Part shown: positions 32,865 through 41,971 of the stretch, one piece after another
Layout: every line of letters starts with the position of its first letter
Numbering within the stretch: the stretch's first letter is position 1
Origin: Segetibacter koreensis DSM 18137
GTDB lineage: Bacteria; Bacteroidota; Bacteroidia; Chitinophagales; Chitinophagaceae
Reading direction: 5' to 3'
NCBI RefSeq assembly: GCF_000374045.1
Contig: NZ_KB893329.1
Location: 1-64,000, forward strand
Length of the DNA: 64,000 nt
The notes under the pieces: model-generated
The model's input: the letters and a program-made list of their open reading frames with translations, nothing else
Database searches by the model: none
What the model was told of the DNA's origin: nothing
Made by a program: the position numbers and the translations under genes

Positions 32865-33803
32865 CTATTTTGTGTATTGCAATACCAGTTTTGGATGTTT
32901 AGTCACATCGGAATATCTGCTTGAGCAGAATAGCCGGGAGGTATAGGGAACCTCGTTCCGAAGTTTTAGTAAAAATCCGTAATTGCCTTTTTGAATCATC
33001 GACTTAACAAGAGAAGTTACATCTAGGTCTGTAATATCAAGTTTAGATTCATCGGTGTGAGGTATAGTAATTTGATCAGTTGTGTCGGATGGAGGTTGCG
33101 ATTTCCATGTTACAGTATTATCCCAATTTGTCGTTACTCTTTGAAGAAATAAACTATTATCATTACCAAAGTTGGCATCACTGAGGTTACCATTAAGGGG
33201 ATTTGGCGTTGAATACAGTGTAAGCTTTGCAGATATCACTTTGAGACCAGCAGGCAGACTATCAAAATTAAATTTGAAAAGTCCTCTTAAAGTTACCGGT
33301 GACCCGTCTTTTGTCCAACTGCTTGCAGTAATTTCTTGCCATTCAGGATTTGAGAAGTCTTTGCCTCCCCATATGCCTAAAGAAACTTCATTTGTATTTT
33401 CGATAGGTTGTAATGTAATGCTTTGTATTTCCGGAGCCAATATTTTAACAGATACGGTTTTGACCCCTGTTGCTCCTTTGTTATCTGTGGCCATTAATTG
33501 AAATACGTAATTACCAGGTATTATGTTAATTACCAGAGTTGAATCTGATCCGGGATCCGTAATTGTTGCTAAATTGGGTCCGGAAATTTGACTCCATAAA
33601 TAGCTAGAGACAGTTCCATCCACATCAACTGCTTCACCTTGAAGCTTGATATTATCGCCCTTAAGGCCTAATAAAGTAATCACAGTATCAGTTCCTGCGT
33701 CGACAGTAGGTGGAAGATTTCCAGTACAAAGCTCTTTTTTACAACTGATAAATAAAAAAGAAAAGAAAAAGAAGAACGATAACGCCCGTTTTACAATGTT
33801 CAC
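32865..33803 (-). CDS. Surface lipoprotein with PKD and DNRLRE domains
   Basis: The 312-residue protein has a lipoprotein signal with the acylated cysteine at residue 21 (FSFLFISCKKE). An N-terminal PKD/REJ-like Ig domain follows (PPTVDAGTDTVITLLG and VDVDGTVSSYLWSQISGPN, then YVFQLMATDNKGATGVKTV). The C-terminal DNRLRE module has RGLFKFNFDSLPAGLKVISA and KLTLYSTPN, and ends LFCSSRYSDVTKHPKLVLQY. Such proteins are thought to be adhesive or structural at the cell surface. It lies just outside the polysaccharide cluster and is transcribed in the same direction, but is 109 bases from the nearest member. Confidence 0.85.
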   Translation of the reverse strand: MNIVKRALSFFFFFSFLFISCKKELCTGNLPPTVDAGTDTVITLLGLKGDNIKLQGEAVDVDGTVSSYLWSQISGPNLATITDPGSDSTLVINIIPGNYVFQLMATDNKGATGVKTVSVKILAPEIQSITLQPIENTNEVSLGIWGGKDFSNPEWQEITASSWTKDGSPVTLRGLFKFNFDSLPAGLKVISAKLTLYSTPNPLNGNLSDANFGNDNSLFLQRVTTNWDNTVTWKSQPPSDTTDQITIPHTDESKLDITDLDVTSLVKSMIQKGNYGFLLKLRNEVPYTSRLFCSSRYSDVTKHPKLVLQYTK

Positions 33804-33912
33804 GTATTTTGGTTTTTTAAATTATAATTTCTTTACTTGTTCAAAACGTCAAATACTTAAAAATATTATTGTAGGATATTTAATCAAAGGCAGCCTCGCA
33901 GGCAACTAGAAA

Positions 33913-34920
33913 TTAAAACATCTTGTAAAAGTGAGGCTTCTTCATCATTATCACGGGAAGCAATTGCCATACTTTGAAAACATTTTTCGTAAACCCTTTT
34001 ATTTTTTTTGAATCTGCAAAAGGATATTTTCCATGAAAAAAGTTATCAAAAAAACTTAATATGGTAAAAATCGGAATTTCAATTGTAAAAATAAACAAAT
34101 GAAAAAGAAACCAGCCTGCACCGAACTGTTTTCTGATCCGCAAATGGTTCGAAACCATCAACTGAAGGCCTTTTTTATCATACAGATTGCTATAACCTTT
34201 ATCGGATGTTTTGGTTTCTTTATTTATGGTCTCACCTTGTATGTGAGTAACATGCAAGTCGCCATAAATGCAAATTTCACCTGTTTTTAATAGTCTGCTG
34301 CACCATTCTGTTTCTTCTGCGTACAAGAAAAAGTCTTCGTCCAGTAATCCTGCTTTGTTAATGGCTGATTTTTTTACCATCAGGTAGGCTCCATTTATCC
34401 AGTCAACTTTTTCTTCAGCAGATGCCTGTTGCACGTTCGTTTTCTTAACTTTTATAGCAAAAGCTATAGTTCGCAAAAACGGACCTAGATATGGTAAAGC
34501 CAATAAATGGTTTAATCCTCCTTTCATGAAAAAGTTGCCACTTATCTGAGGAGTATTGTCTTGATTTAATAATTGTACTCCACAAGCTACATAGTTGGAT
34601 TTAATAAATCGGAGGTAACAATTTTCTATTGCGTCATCTACAACAATCGTATCAGGATTGAGAAGCAGAATAATTTCCCCTTTCGATAATCGTATGCCTG
34701 CATTATTAGCCCGTGCAAACCCCGCATTGTAATTTATTTGCAGCCATATTACGTCAGTAAATTCAGTGCAGATAATTTCTTTACTATCGTCATTCGATAA
34801 ATTATCTGCTACAATTATTTCATAAGAAATATTTTTTGTCTGGCTTTTTATAGACCGAATGCAATCAACAATAAGCAGGGGTGTTTTGTAATTAACAATA
34901 ATAATGGAAAGGCTTATCAT
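33913..34920 (-). CDS. Family 2 glycosyltransferase (rhamnosyltransferase-like)
   Basis: The 335-residue cytoplasmic or membrane-associated enzyme starts with the GT2 nucleotide-sugar fold (SIIIVNYKTPLLIVDCIRSI). The metal-binding region is LLLNPDTIVVDD, and EEKVDWINGAYLMVKKSAIN and DEDFFLYAEETEWCSRL follow, typical of WbbL/RfbF-type rhamnosyltransferases. Hydrophobic patches near the C-terminus may anchor it to the inner membrane. It is the last gene of the surface-polysaccharide block and lies 27 bases after the preceding GT2 gene. Confidence 0.9.
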   Translation of the reverse strand: MISLSIIIVNYKTPLLIVDCIRSIKSQTKNISYEIIVADNLSNDDSKEIICTEFTDVIWLQINYNAGFARANNAGIRLSKGEIILLLNPDTIVVDDAIENCYLRFIKSNYVACGVQLLNQDNTPQISGNFFMKGGLNHLLALPYLGPFLRTIAFAIKVKKTNVQQASAEEKVDWINGAYLMVKKSAINKAGLLDEDFFLYAEETEWCSRLLKTGEICIYGDLHVTHIQGETINKETKTSDKGYSNLYDKKGLQLMVSNHLRIRKQFGAGWFLFHLFIFTIEIPIFTILSFFDNFFHGKYPFADSKKIKGFTKNVFKVWQLLPVIMMKKPHFYKMF

Positions 34921-34947
34921 TTCAATATTAGCTTTATTCTTTACCCG

Positions 34948-35955
34948 CTACTGTAAAACAGGTTTGGAGTATACTTTTTTGAATGTCAAAAACAAATTTC
35001 TGCCAATGGAACTGCTGTCTAATACTTGAGCCAGCCAAATAGAAAGAATAGACAAAGGTTCAAATTTTTTACCCGGGGCGAGTGATTGAGAATATGCCTC
35101 ACACTTCCTGATAAATTTTTTTACTGATAAGTTATCCCTATTAACAAGAGGTGTTCTTAACAGCCTATGTGACAATCCTTTGCAGTAAAAAAGAATAAAG
35201 TCTGGACTAAACTTTTCAATTACTTCAATTAATGTTTTATCTGTTGTTTTTAAAGATTGAAGAAAGTTGATAAACGTTTCAAATGCTTTATGAAGTTTTA
35301 CATCAGGAGAAACAGTAGTAGTGCTTTGATGAAGCCGGAAATCAAAACAAGTTTTAGGTGAAGTTGCTTTATAACTTATGCGTGTAAGATTAACCAGTAA
35401 TTCAAAATCAGCATATAAGAGATTAGGGTAATTAATTGGAATACCGCCGATAGCATCATAATCCCGGGAACGCATCATAAAACCGGTACCCATAACATCG
35501 AAGTTATTGGTAAGAAGGCTGGTAAGAAAATCCTTCGCTGTTTCTATTTCAGCGATTGGTTTGCATTTTCGAATTATTTTGCCTTTACTATCAATATAAT
35601 TAAAATGGGCCTGGTAAAGACTTGCGTCAGGATATTTTAAAATTAATTCATCCATTACTTCTAAATAATCGTGCTCTAGCACATCATCGTGACCGATAAG
35701 AGTTAAAAATTCGTTCTTAGGAATATTGACTGCTCTTGCCCAGTTCTCTTCAATAGTTAAGGATTTTGTAGAAGGCGTGATTATAATGCGTTCATCTTTT
35801 AAAGAAGTTATCCATTCGAGAGTTCCGTCGGTACTGCAGTTATCGAGTACGTGTAAGGTGAATTCATTTAAAGTTTGTGATAGTATGCTGTTAACACATT
35901 CTTTCACATATTCTCCGCCATTTCTTACAGGTAAAACAATGCTGTATTTTTTCAT
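34948..35955 (-). CDS. Family 2 glycosyltransferase
   Basis: The 335-residue enzyme has a GT-A fold start (YSIVLPVRNGGEYVKECVNS, then ILSQTL and LHVLDNCSTDGTLEW) and the acidic metal site LTLIGHDDVLEHDYLEVMDE. The acceptor part contains GTGFMMRSRDYDAIGGIP. The donor sugar is unknown. It sits between rfbF and another GT2 gene with gaps of 32 and 27 bases, so all three are likely one operon. Confidence 0.9.
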   Translation of the reverse strand: MKKYSIVLPVRNGGEYVKECVNSILSQTLNEFTLHVLDNCSTDGTLEWITSLKDERIIITPSTKSLTIEENWARAVNIPKNEFLTLIGHDDVLEHDYLEVMDELILKYPDASLYQAHFNYIDSKGKIIRKCKPIAEIETAKDFLTSLLTNNFDVMGTGFMMRSRDYDAIGGIPINYPNLLYADFELLVNLTRISYKATSPKTCFDFRLHQSTTTVSPDVKLHKAFETFINFLQSLKTTDKTLIEVIEKFSPDFILFYCKGLSHRLLRTPLVNRDNLSVKKFIRKCEAYSQSLAPGKKFEPLSILSIWLAQVLDSSSIGRNLFLTFKKVYSKPVLQ

Positions 35956-35987
35956 TTTTCTGTTTCTGATTCAGACCAACATGTAAG

Positions 35988-36764
35988 TTACCACACTTTC
36001 CACTTAGCCTGGTTGTTTTGCCATAAAGCTTCCAACTCTAATTTATCTCTCAGTGCATCCATAGGTTTCCAAAATCCTTTATGTTGAAATGCTACTAATT
36101 GCCCGTCTGCAGCTAATTTTTCCAGCGGTTCATCTTCCCACATCATATTATTCATATCACCGGGCAAATAGCTAAACACCTCTGGTTTCAAAACAAAGAA
36201 TCCACCATTTATCCATTTACTTTCATCTTTTGCTTTTTCCCTAAACGAAGTCACCTCTCCATTTGCTGACAAGTCCATACCCCCAAACCGTGCATCTAAC
36301 TGTACGGCGGTAACGGTTGCAATTTTATTGTGCGCTTTATGAAAAGCTATTAGCTTATTTATATCAACATCTGCAACACCATCTCCATAGGTCAACATGA
36401 AGTCTTCATCTCCTATATACTTTTGCACTTGTTTTAAACGACCCGCAGTCTTTGTACTTGCTCCTGTTTCTACAAGGGTTACTTTAAACGATTCTGATGT
36501 AGAGCCATGAACCTCCATTTTATTATTTGCTACATCAATAGTTATGTCTGAATTATGAAGAAAATAATGCATGAAATACTCCTTTATCACATATCCTTTG
36601 TATCCAAGGCAAATGATAAAATCATTAAATCCAAAATGGCTATAAATTTTCATTATATGCCAAAGCACAGGTTTACCTCCTATCTCTACCATGGGTTTTG
36701 GTCGTGTATCTGTTTCCTCTGAAATCCTGGTTCCAAGACCTCCTGCGAATATGACTACTTTCAT
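35988..36764 (-). CDS. rfbF: Glucose-1-phosphate cytidylyltransferase
   Basis: The 258-residue enzyme makes CDP-glucose, the first step toward CDP-linked 6-deoxysugars. The nucleotidyltransferase motif is VVIFAGGLGTRISEETDTRP followed by KPMVEIGGKPVLWHIMK. The aspartates of the metal site are seen in MLTYGDGVADVDINKL, and GFWKPMDALRDKLELEALW is the family-specific C-terminus. The length is as expected. Its natural partner, rfbG, lies 5.7 kb upstream on the same strand, separated by other sugar genes and by a lipoprotein gene plus a truncated transferase. Confidence 0.96.
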   Translation of the reverse strand: MKVVIFAGGLGTRISEETDTRPKPMVEIGGKPVLWHIMKIYSHFGFNDFIICLGYKGYVIKEYFMHYFLHNSDITIDVANNKMEVHGSTSESFKVTLVETGASTKTAGRLKQVQKYIGDEDFMLTYGDGVADVDINKLIAFHKAHNKIATVTAVQLDARFGGMDLSANGEVTSFREKAKDESKWINGGFFVLKPEVFSYLPGDMNNMMWEDEPLEKLAADGQLVAFQHKGFWKPMDALRDKLELEALWQNNQAKWKVW

Positions 36765-36918
36765 AAATTGTAAAAAAGTTGCTGCAAAATTATTTTATTT
36801 CATTAACTATGGCAATAAATAATAAAGGTCATGCTGCTTAACTGAAAAGCGGTATTTCTAAAAAGAGTAAATAAAGATTTTAATATTATTAATACTGCTT
36901 TAATAAATTACTATTTCA

Positions 36919-37356
36919 ATGCAAAGGCTATCGGGAGTTGTTATATTATATAATCCTGACTCTGGAACTGTTGAGAATATTCTTTCTTATCTACCCCATG
37001 TTCAAAAATTATATGTAGTCGATAATTCTAAAAATACATCCTTAGTCAGCAATGAACTAAGTGCATTAAAAACGGTAAACTATTTGCATGATGGCAAAAA
37101 TGAAGGTATAGCCAAAAGATTAAACCAAGCTAGCAGATTAGCTACTGAAGATGGATGTGAATGGCTGCTTACAATGGATCAGGATTCTTATTTTTCACAG
37201 GAAAACATTTCCGCTTACACAACATGTTTAGAAAAACTGCCAAACAAAGAACAAACAGCTATGACTGGGGTAGAATACATAGCAAAAAGAAATAAAGGAA
37301 ATGTTTGTATGATTAAAGAAACTAAGTCATTAATAACTTCAGGCAACGATGGTTAA
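36919..37356 (+). pseudogene. Truncated family 2 rhamnosyltransferase
   Basis: The frame encodes 145 residues starting MQRLSGVVILYNPDSGTVEN and containing VDNSKN, GIAKRLNQAS and WLLTMDQDSYF, the N-terminal half of a rhamnosyltransferase-type GT2. Homologues are about 280-300 residues and continue after LITSG with a catalytic and acceptor region. Here the frame ends at KSLITSGNDG and runs into the end of the opposite-strand lipoprotein gene (4-base overlap). The cut coincides with that gene's stop codon, suggesting the lipoprotein gene came in with a rearrangement that removed the transferase's second half. Confidence 0.7.
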
Positions 37357-37892
37357 AAAACTGCAGGAATTCTAATCGACTGAGTATGAGAATTTACATT
37401 ACCCTCAGTCCAGTATTCATCTATTTTTAAACTATTATTTTTATAAACTACATTCTCCCATGTAATAACAACAGGGCCTGGTTGAGGGAATTGTATGGTA
37501 TATACAATCTTTGTGTTTTCAGTATTGCCAAAATCCCATGTCAATGGGCTTGGATATCTAAACGGATCATAATAAGTGCCCGTTTTATCCGCTTTAAAAA
37601 TAATATATTCATCATCAAAATTCTCAGTATTATTTGAACCACCTCTTGAATAATAAACCAAAGAACCCCCTGAGACGCCTCTAAGCTCCTGAAGTTTCCA
37701 ACCATGTGCAGTTAATAATTCTACTGACAAAGTTGTATCCTTTTTTATTATCGTGACTGTGTCCCTTTGAATTATAGTATCTCTGGATATTACTTCTTTA
37801 ATTACTTCTTTTCTACAGGACGAAACACTTAACTCCAGAATTGAAATAACAATTACTACCACAATACTAGTAAAATTGAGTAACTTTTTCAT
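37353..37892 (-). CDS. Hypothetical lipoprotein
   Basis: With the ATG at 37892 the protein has 179 residues and a typical lipoprotein signal (FTSIVVVIVISILELSVSSC, acylated Cys26). A longer frame beginning at 37997 would put 35 unrelated residues before the signal and is rejected. After the cysteine comes a threonine/isoleucine-rich stalk (IIQRDTVTIIKKDTTL), then a lipocalin-like domain (LLTAHGWKLQELRGVSGG and FKADKTGTYYDP) of the kind found in Bacteroidota lipoproteins. No function is known. It is inserted between two parts of the polysaccharide cluster. Confidence 0.7.
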   Translation of the reverse strand: MKKLLNFTSIVVVIVISILELSVSSCRKEVIKEVISRDTIIQRDTVTIIKKDTTLSVELLTAHGWKLQELRGVSGGSLVYYSRGGSNNTENFDDEYIIFKADKTGTYYDPFRYPSPLTWDFGNTENTKIVYTIQFPQPGPVVITWENVVYKNNSLKIDEYWTEGNVNSHTQSIRIPAVF

Positions 37893-38129
37893 TGAATTTA
37901 TTAAAACTTTATTATTTATGAAAACGCGAAGCGAAGAAAAATATTTTAATATAGCTAGCAAATTTTTTTTATAGCAGTAGCGGTTTAACTGCTTCAAAAT
38001 TTATTAAATCAATTCTTTTGGTTGTATCGTAAAAAATCCTACAGATACCATGCTACTTATGGTATTTTTGATTTCTATGATTAAATATTTTTATTATAAA
38101 AAATACAAGAAGGTAGATTAGAAGCTATA

Positions 38130-39146
38130 TTAATACTTGCCTTTTAGTCTTTTTTTCAACAAAACTAGTTGATCATGTAAAGCTGGAGACCTCTTTTTTA
38201 ATTCATATTTAAAGCGGTATTTTTTCATAAAATTAATAGCAAATACTTCTTTTTCTGCCTGTGATAAAGTATCAGCTTTTACTTTTTCACTTTTAAAATA
38301 ATTGTGTAAAAATGACAAATGGGAAACCACCCATAGACCCACGAAACTTAAAATGTATTCTTTTATATTCTCCCGTTCGGGAAGAGCTGACATTCTTTGA
38401 GATAGGTAAGCTGGAAAATTACGCGCTGCAGTAGCAATCTGCTCATTCTGATTTCGTCCAAAATTTTCTAAATGTATAGTTTGACAGCCTAATGATTTAT
38501 TTATTACGACACATCCTGAATGAGAACCCATTAGACTTAAATAGGCATAATCTCCTAAAAAAGGGGTACCGTAGTCTGGTACTCCTCCCATTTGTACTAA
38601 TACCTCTTTTTTTACCATACATGTTGACCACAAATAGGAAGAAAATATTTTAAATGTAAAAAATCTTTTTAAAAAGTCAAATGGACTAAAAGCTTGAACA
38701 AAATTTACTTCATGTTCATTTGATAACCAGGAATTAGTTCCTACGTTTATTTTATATAATTTAGCGACTTTTGGATCGGTACAGTACCAATCAGAACCGC
38801 CCATATATAAACCATAGCCCGGGTAATCCTTTTGTAATCGAACTAAAGTTTCTAACATGTCATGATACACCGGATCATCGTCAGCTATCATGACAATGAA
38901 TTCTCCATTTGACCGTTCCAAACTTTTATTAAAGCTAGGTTTCATTCCAAGATTTGCACCATTAGGAAAATATTTAAATCTTTCATCCTGCATCTCCTCA
39001 ACAACAGAACGACCACTACAGTCTGGGTCATTATCAGAAACAATTACTTCATAATCAAGAAATGTTTGTCTTTTAATGCTTTCTAAGGTGCTTTTTAAAA
39101 TATTACCTCTTTTAAAGGTGGTAAAACAAAAACTTACAAGCGGCAT
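38130..39146 (-). CDS. Family 2 glycosyltransferase
   Basis: The 338-residue enzyme begins PLVSFCFTTFKRGNILKSTL and has the GT-A metal site FIVMIADDDPVYHDMLETL. The region LWSTCMVKKEVLVQMGGVPD is typical of the acceptor domain of sugar transferases that build O-antigen-like chains. It begins 5 bases after the CmcI-like gene and is the last gene of the rfbG-led operon. Donor and acceptor are unknown. Confidence 0.9.
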   Translation of the reverse strand: MPLVSFCFTTFKRGNILKSTLESIKRQTFLDYEVIVSDNDPDCSGRSVVEEMQDERFKYFPNGANLGMKPSFNKSLERSNGEFIVMIADDDPVYHDMLETLVRLQKDYPGYGLYMGGSDWYCTDPKVAKLYKINVGTNSWLSNEHEVNFVQAFSPFDFLKRFFTFKIFSSYLWSTCMVKKEVLVQMGGVPDYGTPFLGDYAYLSLMGSHSGCVVINKSLGCQTIHLENFGRNQNEQIATAARNFPAYLSQRMSALPERENIKEYILSFVGLWVVSHLSFLHNYFKSEKVKADTLSQAEKEVFAINFMKKYRFKYELKKRSPALHDQLVLLKKRLKGKY

Positions 39147-39151
39147 AACAT

Positions 39152-39889
39152 TTATTTTATTCTTTTTAAATATCCTTGCGGAGCTACACTTATTAGTAAC
39201 TTATTATCTATTTCCTTATCAATGACAAAATCCGTATTCTTTTTAAGAAATTCAAAAACCGCAGTTTTAGGATTATTGCCAATGCCCCACGGTCTTTCTT
39301 CTTTAAAGTAATTTGCAGGAAGGTCTTCGACAATTGTGTCAAAAACAACGATATAAGAACTCAAACTAACAAATGGAGAATATAATTCTAATTCTCTCAA
39401 CACATGATCGTAAGTATGATTGCTATCTAAAATAACTAAAATCTTTTGTTTGTCTTTAGCTATTGATTTAACCTGGCCAATTATATCTTCACTTATTGAG
39501 GAGCCTTCAAGCATTTTAATCCGTTTAAACATCGGATGCTTTTCAATCTCTGCTTTATTATGTTTTCTAATGTCAATATCAATACCTAATACCTCACCCT
39601 TTCCTATTAATTCTAACAACGAAGCGTAATAAATTAATGAACCTCCATGGGCTATGCCTGTTTCTATTATTAAGTCTGGCTTCACTTCCCAGATGATTTC
39701 CTGCATTGCAATCATATCCTGGGGATATTGAATAATGGGTCTTCCCATCCATGAAAAATTATACGAATACTGGTTACTGTTAGATGCATCGTTAAAAGCT
39801 TTTGCTGAAGCCTTTAAACTTTCATTGTGGCCATTAGCTTTAATACGCGCCTTTCTTTCCTCTATAAATTGTGAAATCGGATTATCCAT
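39152..39889 (-). CDS. CmcI-like (cephalosporin hydroxylase family) methyltransferase
   Basis: The 245-residue protein belongs to the CmcI/cephalosporin-hydroxylase family (PF04989), whose polysaccharide-associated members are SAM-dependent sugar O-methyltransferases. Seen are the N-terminal lid (SYNFSWMGRPIIQYPQDMIA), the SAM-site strand IIETGIAHGGSLIYYA, VLGIDIDIRKHN, and ILVILDSNHTYDHVLRELEL with VFDTIVEDLPA. It overlaps the upstream SDR gene by 8 bases, so the genes are translationally coupled. It probably methylates a hydroxyl of the cluster's deoxysugar or of another residue in the chain. Confidence 0.88.
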   Translation of the reverse strand: MDNPISQFIEERKARIKANGHNESLKASAKAFNDASNSNQYSYNFSWMGRPIIQYPQDMIAMQEIIWEVKPDLIIETGIAHGGSLIYYASLLELIGKGEVLGIDIDIRKHNKAEIEKHPMFKRIKMLEGSSISEDIIGQVKSIAKDKQKILVILDSNHTYDHVLRELELYSPFVSLSSYIVVFDTIVEDLPANYFKEERPWGIGNNPKTAVFEFLKKNTDFVIDKEIDNKLLISVAPQGYLKRIK

Positions 39890-40739
39890 TGTTTATTATT
39901 GTTTTCAATTTTGTGTTATCTCCCCAAAAACTCATGGGCTCGTAATCAAGGTAAGGATAGTAACCAAGATTAAGATGAATATTTGTTTTTTTCTCTTCTA
40001 GGTAATTTTTAATCAATTCCTTCAACTTCACCGGTTTTCCGCTACAGCAATTGATAGCACCGGTTATTTTATTTTGCATTGCTATTTTAGCAATATATTC
40101 TGCCACTTCCTCTACCCTTAAATAATCTCTTATTTGCTCGCCTCCACTCATGTTAAAGGTATCCTGTTTATTTTCAATCGCTTTTTCTAATTGTGAAAAT
40201 ATAGAATTAGGGTTTTGCCCTTTACCATGCATATAAAATAGTCGCACCCATTTTAAAACAAAAGGATTATATAATTGCAATTGGGTAAGAAATTTATGCA
40301 AGGCATCTTTTGCTATCGCATAGGCATTTGTCGGATTAGTGTCTGTTTCTTCTGTAAGGCAACCTTGCTTAAAACCATATTCAAAGCACGTACCTGTTAC
40401 TGTAACATCTGACAAGCCGTTCAACACCAGGTTTTTTATAAAAGCATAATGCCTCGGCAAATTTTCTTCGAAATGAAATAATGATTTATAATTTGGCAAC
40501 CCTTCCCATGCCAAATGTATAAGAGCGTCTGGCTTATCAAAGTATTGGAAATAATTTGCATCGGCCGAGTAATTTTTAAAGTTAAAAGGAACAAATTTTA
40601 CTTTCGAAAACCATGCTCTTTGTTTCACTTTTTCTGCTGAAGTCGATGTGGCTATTACGGAATAATTATTCTTTAGTAATTCTACAATTACATATTCACC
40701 TATAAACCCCGATGCACCCGTAACCAAAACTTTTTTCAT
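39882..40739 (-). CDS. NAD(P)-dependent sugar epimerase/reductase (extended SDR)
   Basis: The 285-residue protein has the Rossmann motif VLVTGASGFIGEYVI (G8, G11, G14) and the catalytic pair Y140/K144 (TNAYAIAKDAL). It resembles SDRs that reduce the 4-keto group of nucleotide-activated 6-deoxysugars, such as CDP-abequose or paratose synthases. Its operon partners (rfbG, RfbC-like, C-methyltransferase) supply a CDP-4-keto sugar, so a final 4-ketoreduction is the natural role. It lies 3 bases after the C-methyltransferase stop. The exact stereochemistry of the product is unknown. Confidence 0.88.
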   Translation of the reverse strand: MKKVLVTGASGFIGEYVIVELLKNNYSVIATSTSAEKVKQRAWFSKVKFVPFNFKNYSADANYFQYFDKPDALIHLAWEGLPNYKSLFHFEENLPRHYAFIKNLVLNGLSDVTVTGTCFEYGFKQGCLTEETDTNPTNAYAIAKDALHKFLTQLQLYNPFVLKWVRLFYMHGKGQNPNSIFSQLEKAIENKQDTFNMSGGEQIRDYLRVEEVAEYIAKIAMQNKITGAINCCSGKPVKLKELIKNYLEEKKTNIHLNLGYYPYLDYEPMSFWGDNTKLKTIINNG

Positions 40740-40742
40740 GGC

Positions 40743-41969
40743 TTATATTACTTCTAATTGAGGAATTGGAATTACAAATTTTCCATTCCAATCCTTTATG
40801 TAGCTCAACTGCTTTATGACTTCCTCTTTTATGTTCCATGGAAATATTATAACAAAATCCGGCTTTGACTGCTTCAGCACATCTTCTGCAACAACAGGAA
40901 TATGACTTGCAGGAAGCCACTTATTCTGTTTGTGCGGATTTGCGTCTACCACAAATTCTATTAAATCATTCTTAATACCGCAAAAATTCAATAAGGTATT
41001 TCCTTTTGCGGCAGCTCCATAACCTGCAACTTTTTTTCCTTCTTTTTTTTGTTTTATCAAAAATTCAATAAAACTTAATTTAACCTGTAAAGCCTTTTGT
41101 TGGAAGTTTTGATAGTAGGCCGGGGAATTCATTCCCTTTGCCATTTCCTTATCAAGCAAATCAGCAACGTTTTTTGAAATTTCTTTTTTTGTGTTTTCTT
41201 CATGTTTCGCATAAATACGTAAAGAACCTCCATGTGTTGGAATTTCTTCAACATCAAAAAGACTTAACCCACAACTTTCAAAAATCTGCTTGACTGTATA
41301 AAAAGATAAGTAAGAGAAATGTTCATGATAAATAGTATCAAATTGATTATTATCTACCAATTGCATTAAATGCGGAAATTCCATTGTTATTACTCCATCC
41401 TCTTTCAGCAAAATTTTCATTCCTGACACGAAATCTACGATATCGGGCACGTGTGCTAATACATTATTTCCTAAGAGTAAATCTGCTTTTATTCCTTTTG
41501 ATACCAGTTCTTTTGCCAGTTGGACCCCGAAAAATTCTGTCACGGTATCAATTCCCTTATTAATAGCAACCTCTGCAGTATTTGCTGTTGGTTCAATGCC
41601 TAATACCGGAACATTCTTTGCCTTAAAATATTGCAACAAGTAACCATCATTAGAAGCAATTTCAATAATTTTTGATTTTTCATTGAAATTAAAACGACTG
41701 ATCATTTTATCTGTATAACGACTTGCGTGCTCGAGCCAGCTTTTAGAATAAGATGAGAAGTAGACATATTTATTATCAAATATTGAATCAGACTTTTTAT
41801 ATTCTTCTATTTGTACAAGGAAACAAGTGTGACAAGTATATACTTTTAAAGGAAAAAAAACTTCTGGCTCATTCAGTTCTTCTTTCGTTAAAAAAGAATT
41901 AGAAGCGGGAGAATTGATTAAATCAATAAAAACATCTGATAATTCCGATTTACAAAATCTGCATTTCAT
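40743..41969 (-). CDS. Sugar C-methyltransferase (TylC3/NovU-like)
   Basis: The 408-residue SAM-dependent enzyme has three parts: an N-terminal zinc-binding domain with C3, C6, C46 and C49 (CRFCKSEL and YTCHTCF); a central methyltransferase domain (IIEIASNDGYLLQYFK and DTIYHEHFSYLSFYTVKQ, with the conserved HEH active-site triplet); and a C-terminal domain with GYGAAAKGNTLLNFCGI. This is the layout of PF08421/Methyltransf_13/PF08484 enzymes that methylate carbon 3 of 4-keto-deoxysugars, giving branched sugars. It sits 2 bases after the RfbC-like gene. The nucleotide carrier is likely CDP, from rfbF and rfbG. Confidence 0.92.
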   Translation of the reverse strand: MKCRFCKSELSDVFIDLINSPASNSFLTKEELNEPEVFFPLKVYTCHTCFLVQIEEYKKSDSIFDNKYVYFSSYSKSWLEHASRYTDKMISRFNFNEKSKIIEIASNDGYLLQYFKAKNVPVLGIEPTANTAEVAINKGIDTVTEFFGVQLAKELVSKGIKADLLLGNNVLAHVPDIVDFVSGMKILLKEDGVITMEFPHLMQLVDNNQFDTIYHEHFSYLSFYTVKQIFESCGLSLFDVEEIPTHGGSLRIYAKHEENTKKEISKNVADLLDKEMAKGMNSPAYYQNFQQKALQVKLSFIEFLIKQKKEGKKVAGYGAAAKGNTLLNFCGIKNDLIEFVVDANPHKQNKWLPASHIPVVAEDVLKQSKPDFVIIFPWNIKEEVIKQLSYIKDWNGKFVIPIPQLEVI

Positions 41970-41971
41970 AA

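Noticed and set aside
38050-38085. Small hairpin ataccat...atggtat followed by T residues as a terminator
   Set aside because: The orientation would end a plus-strand transcript, but no plus-strand gene leads into it and the stem is only 7 bp.
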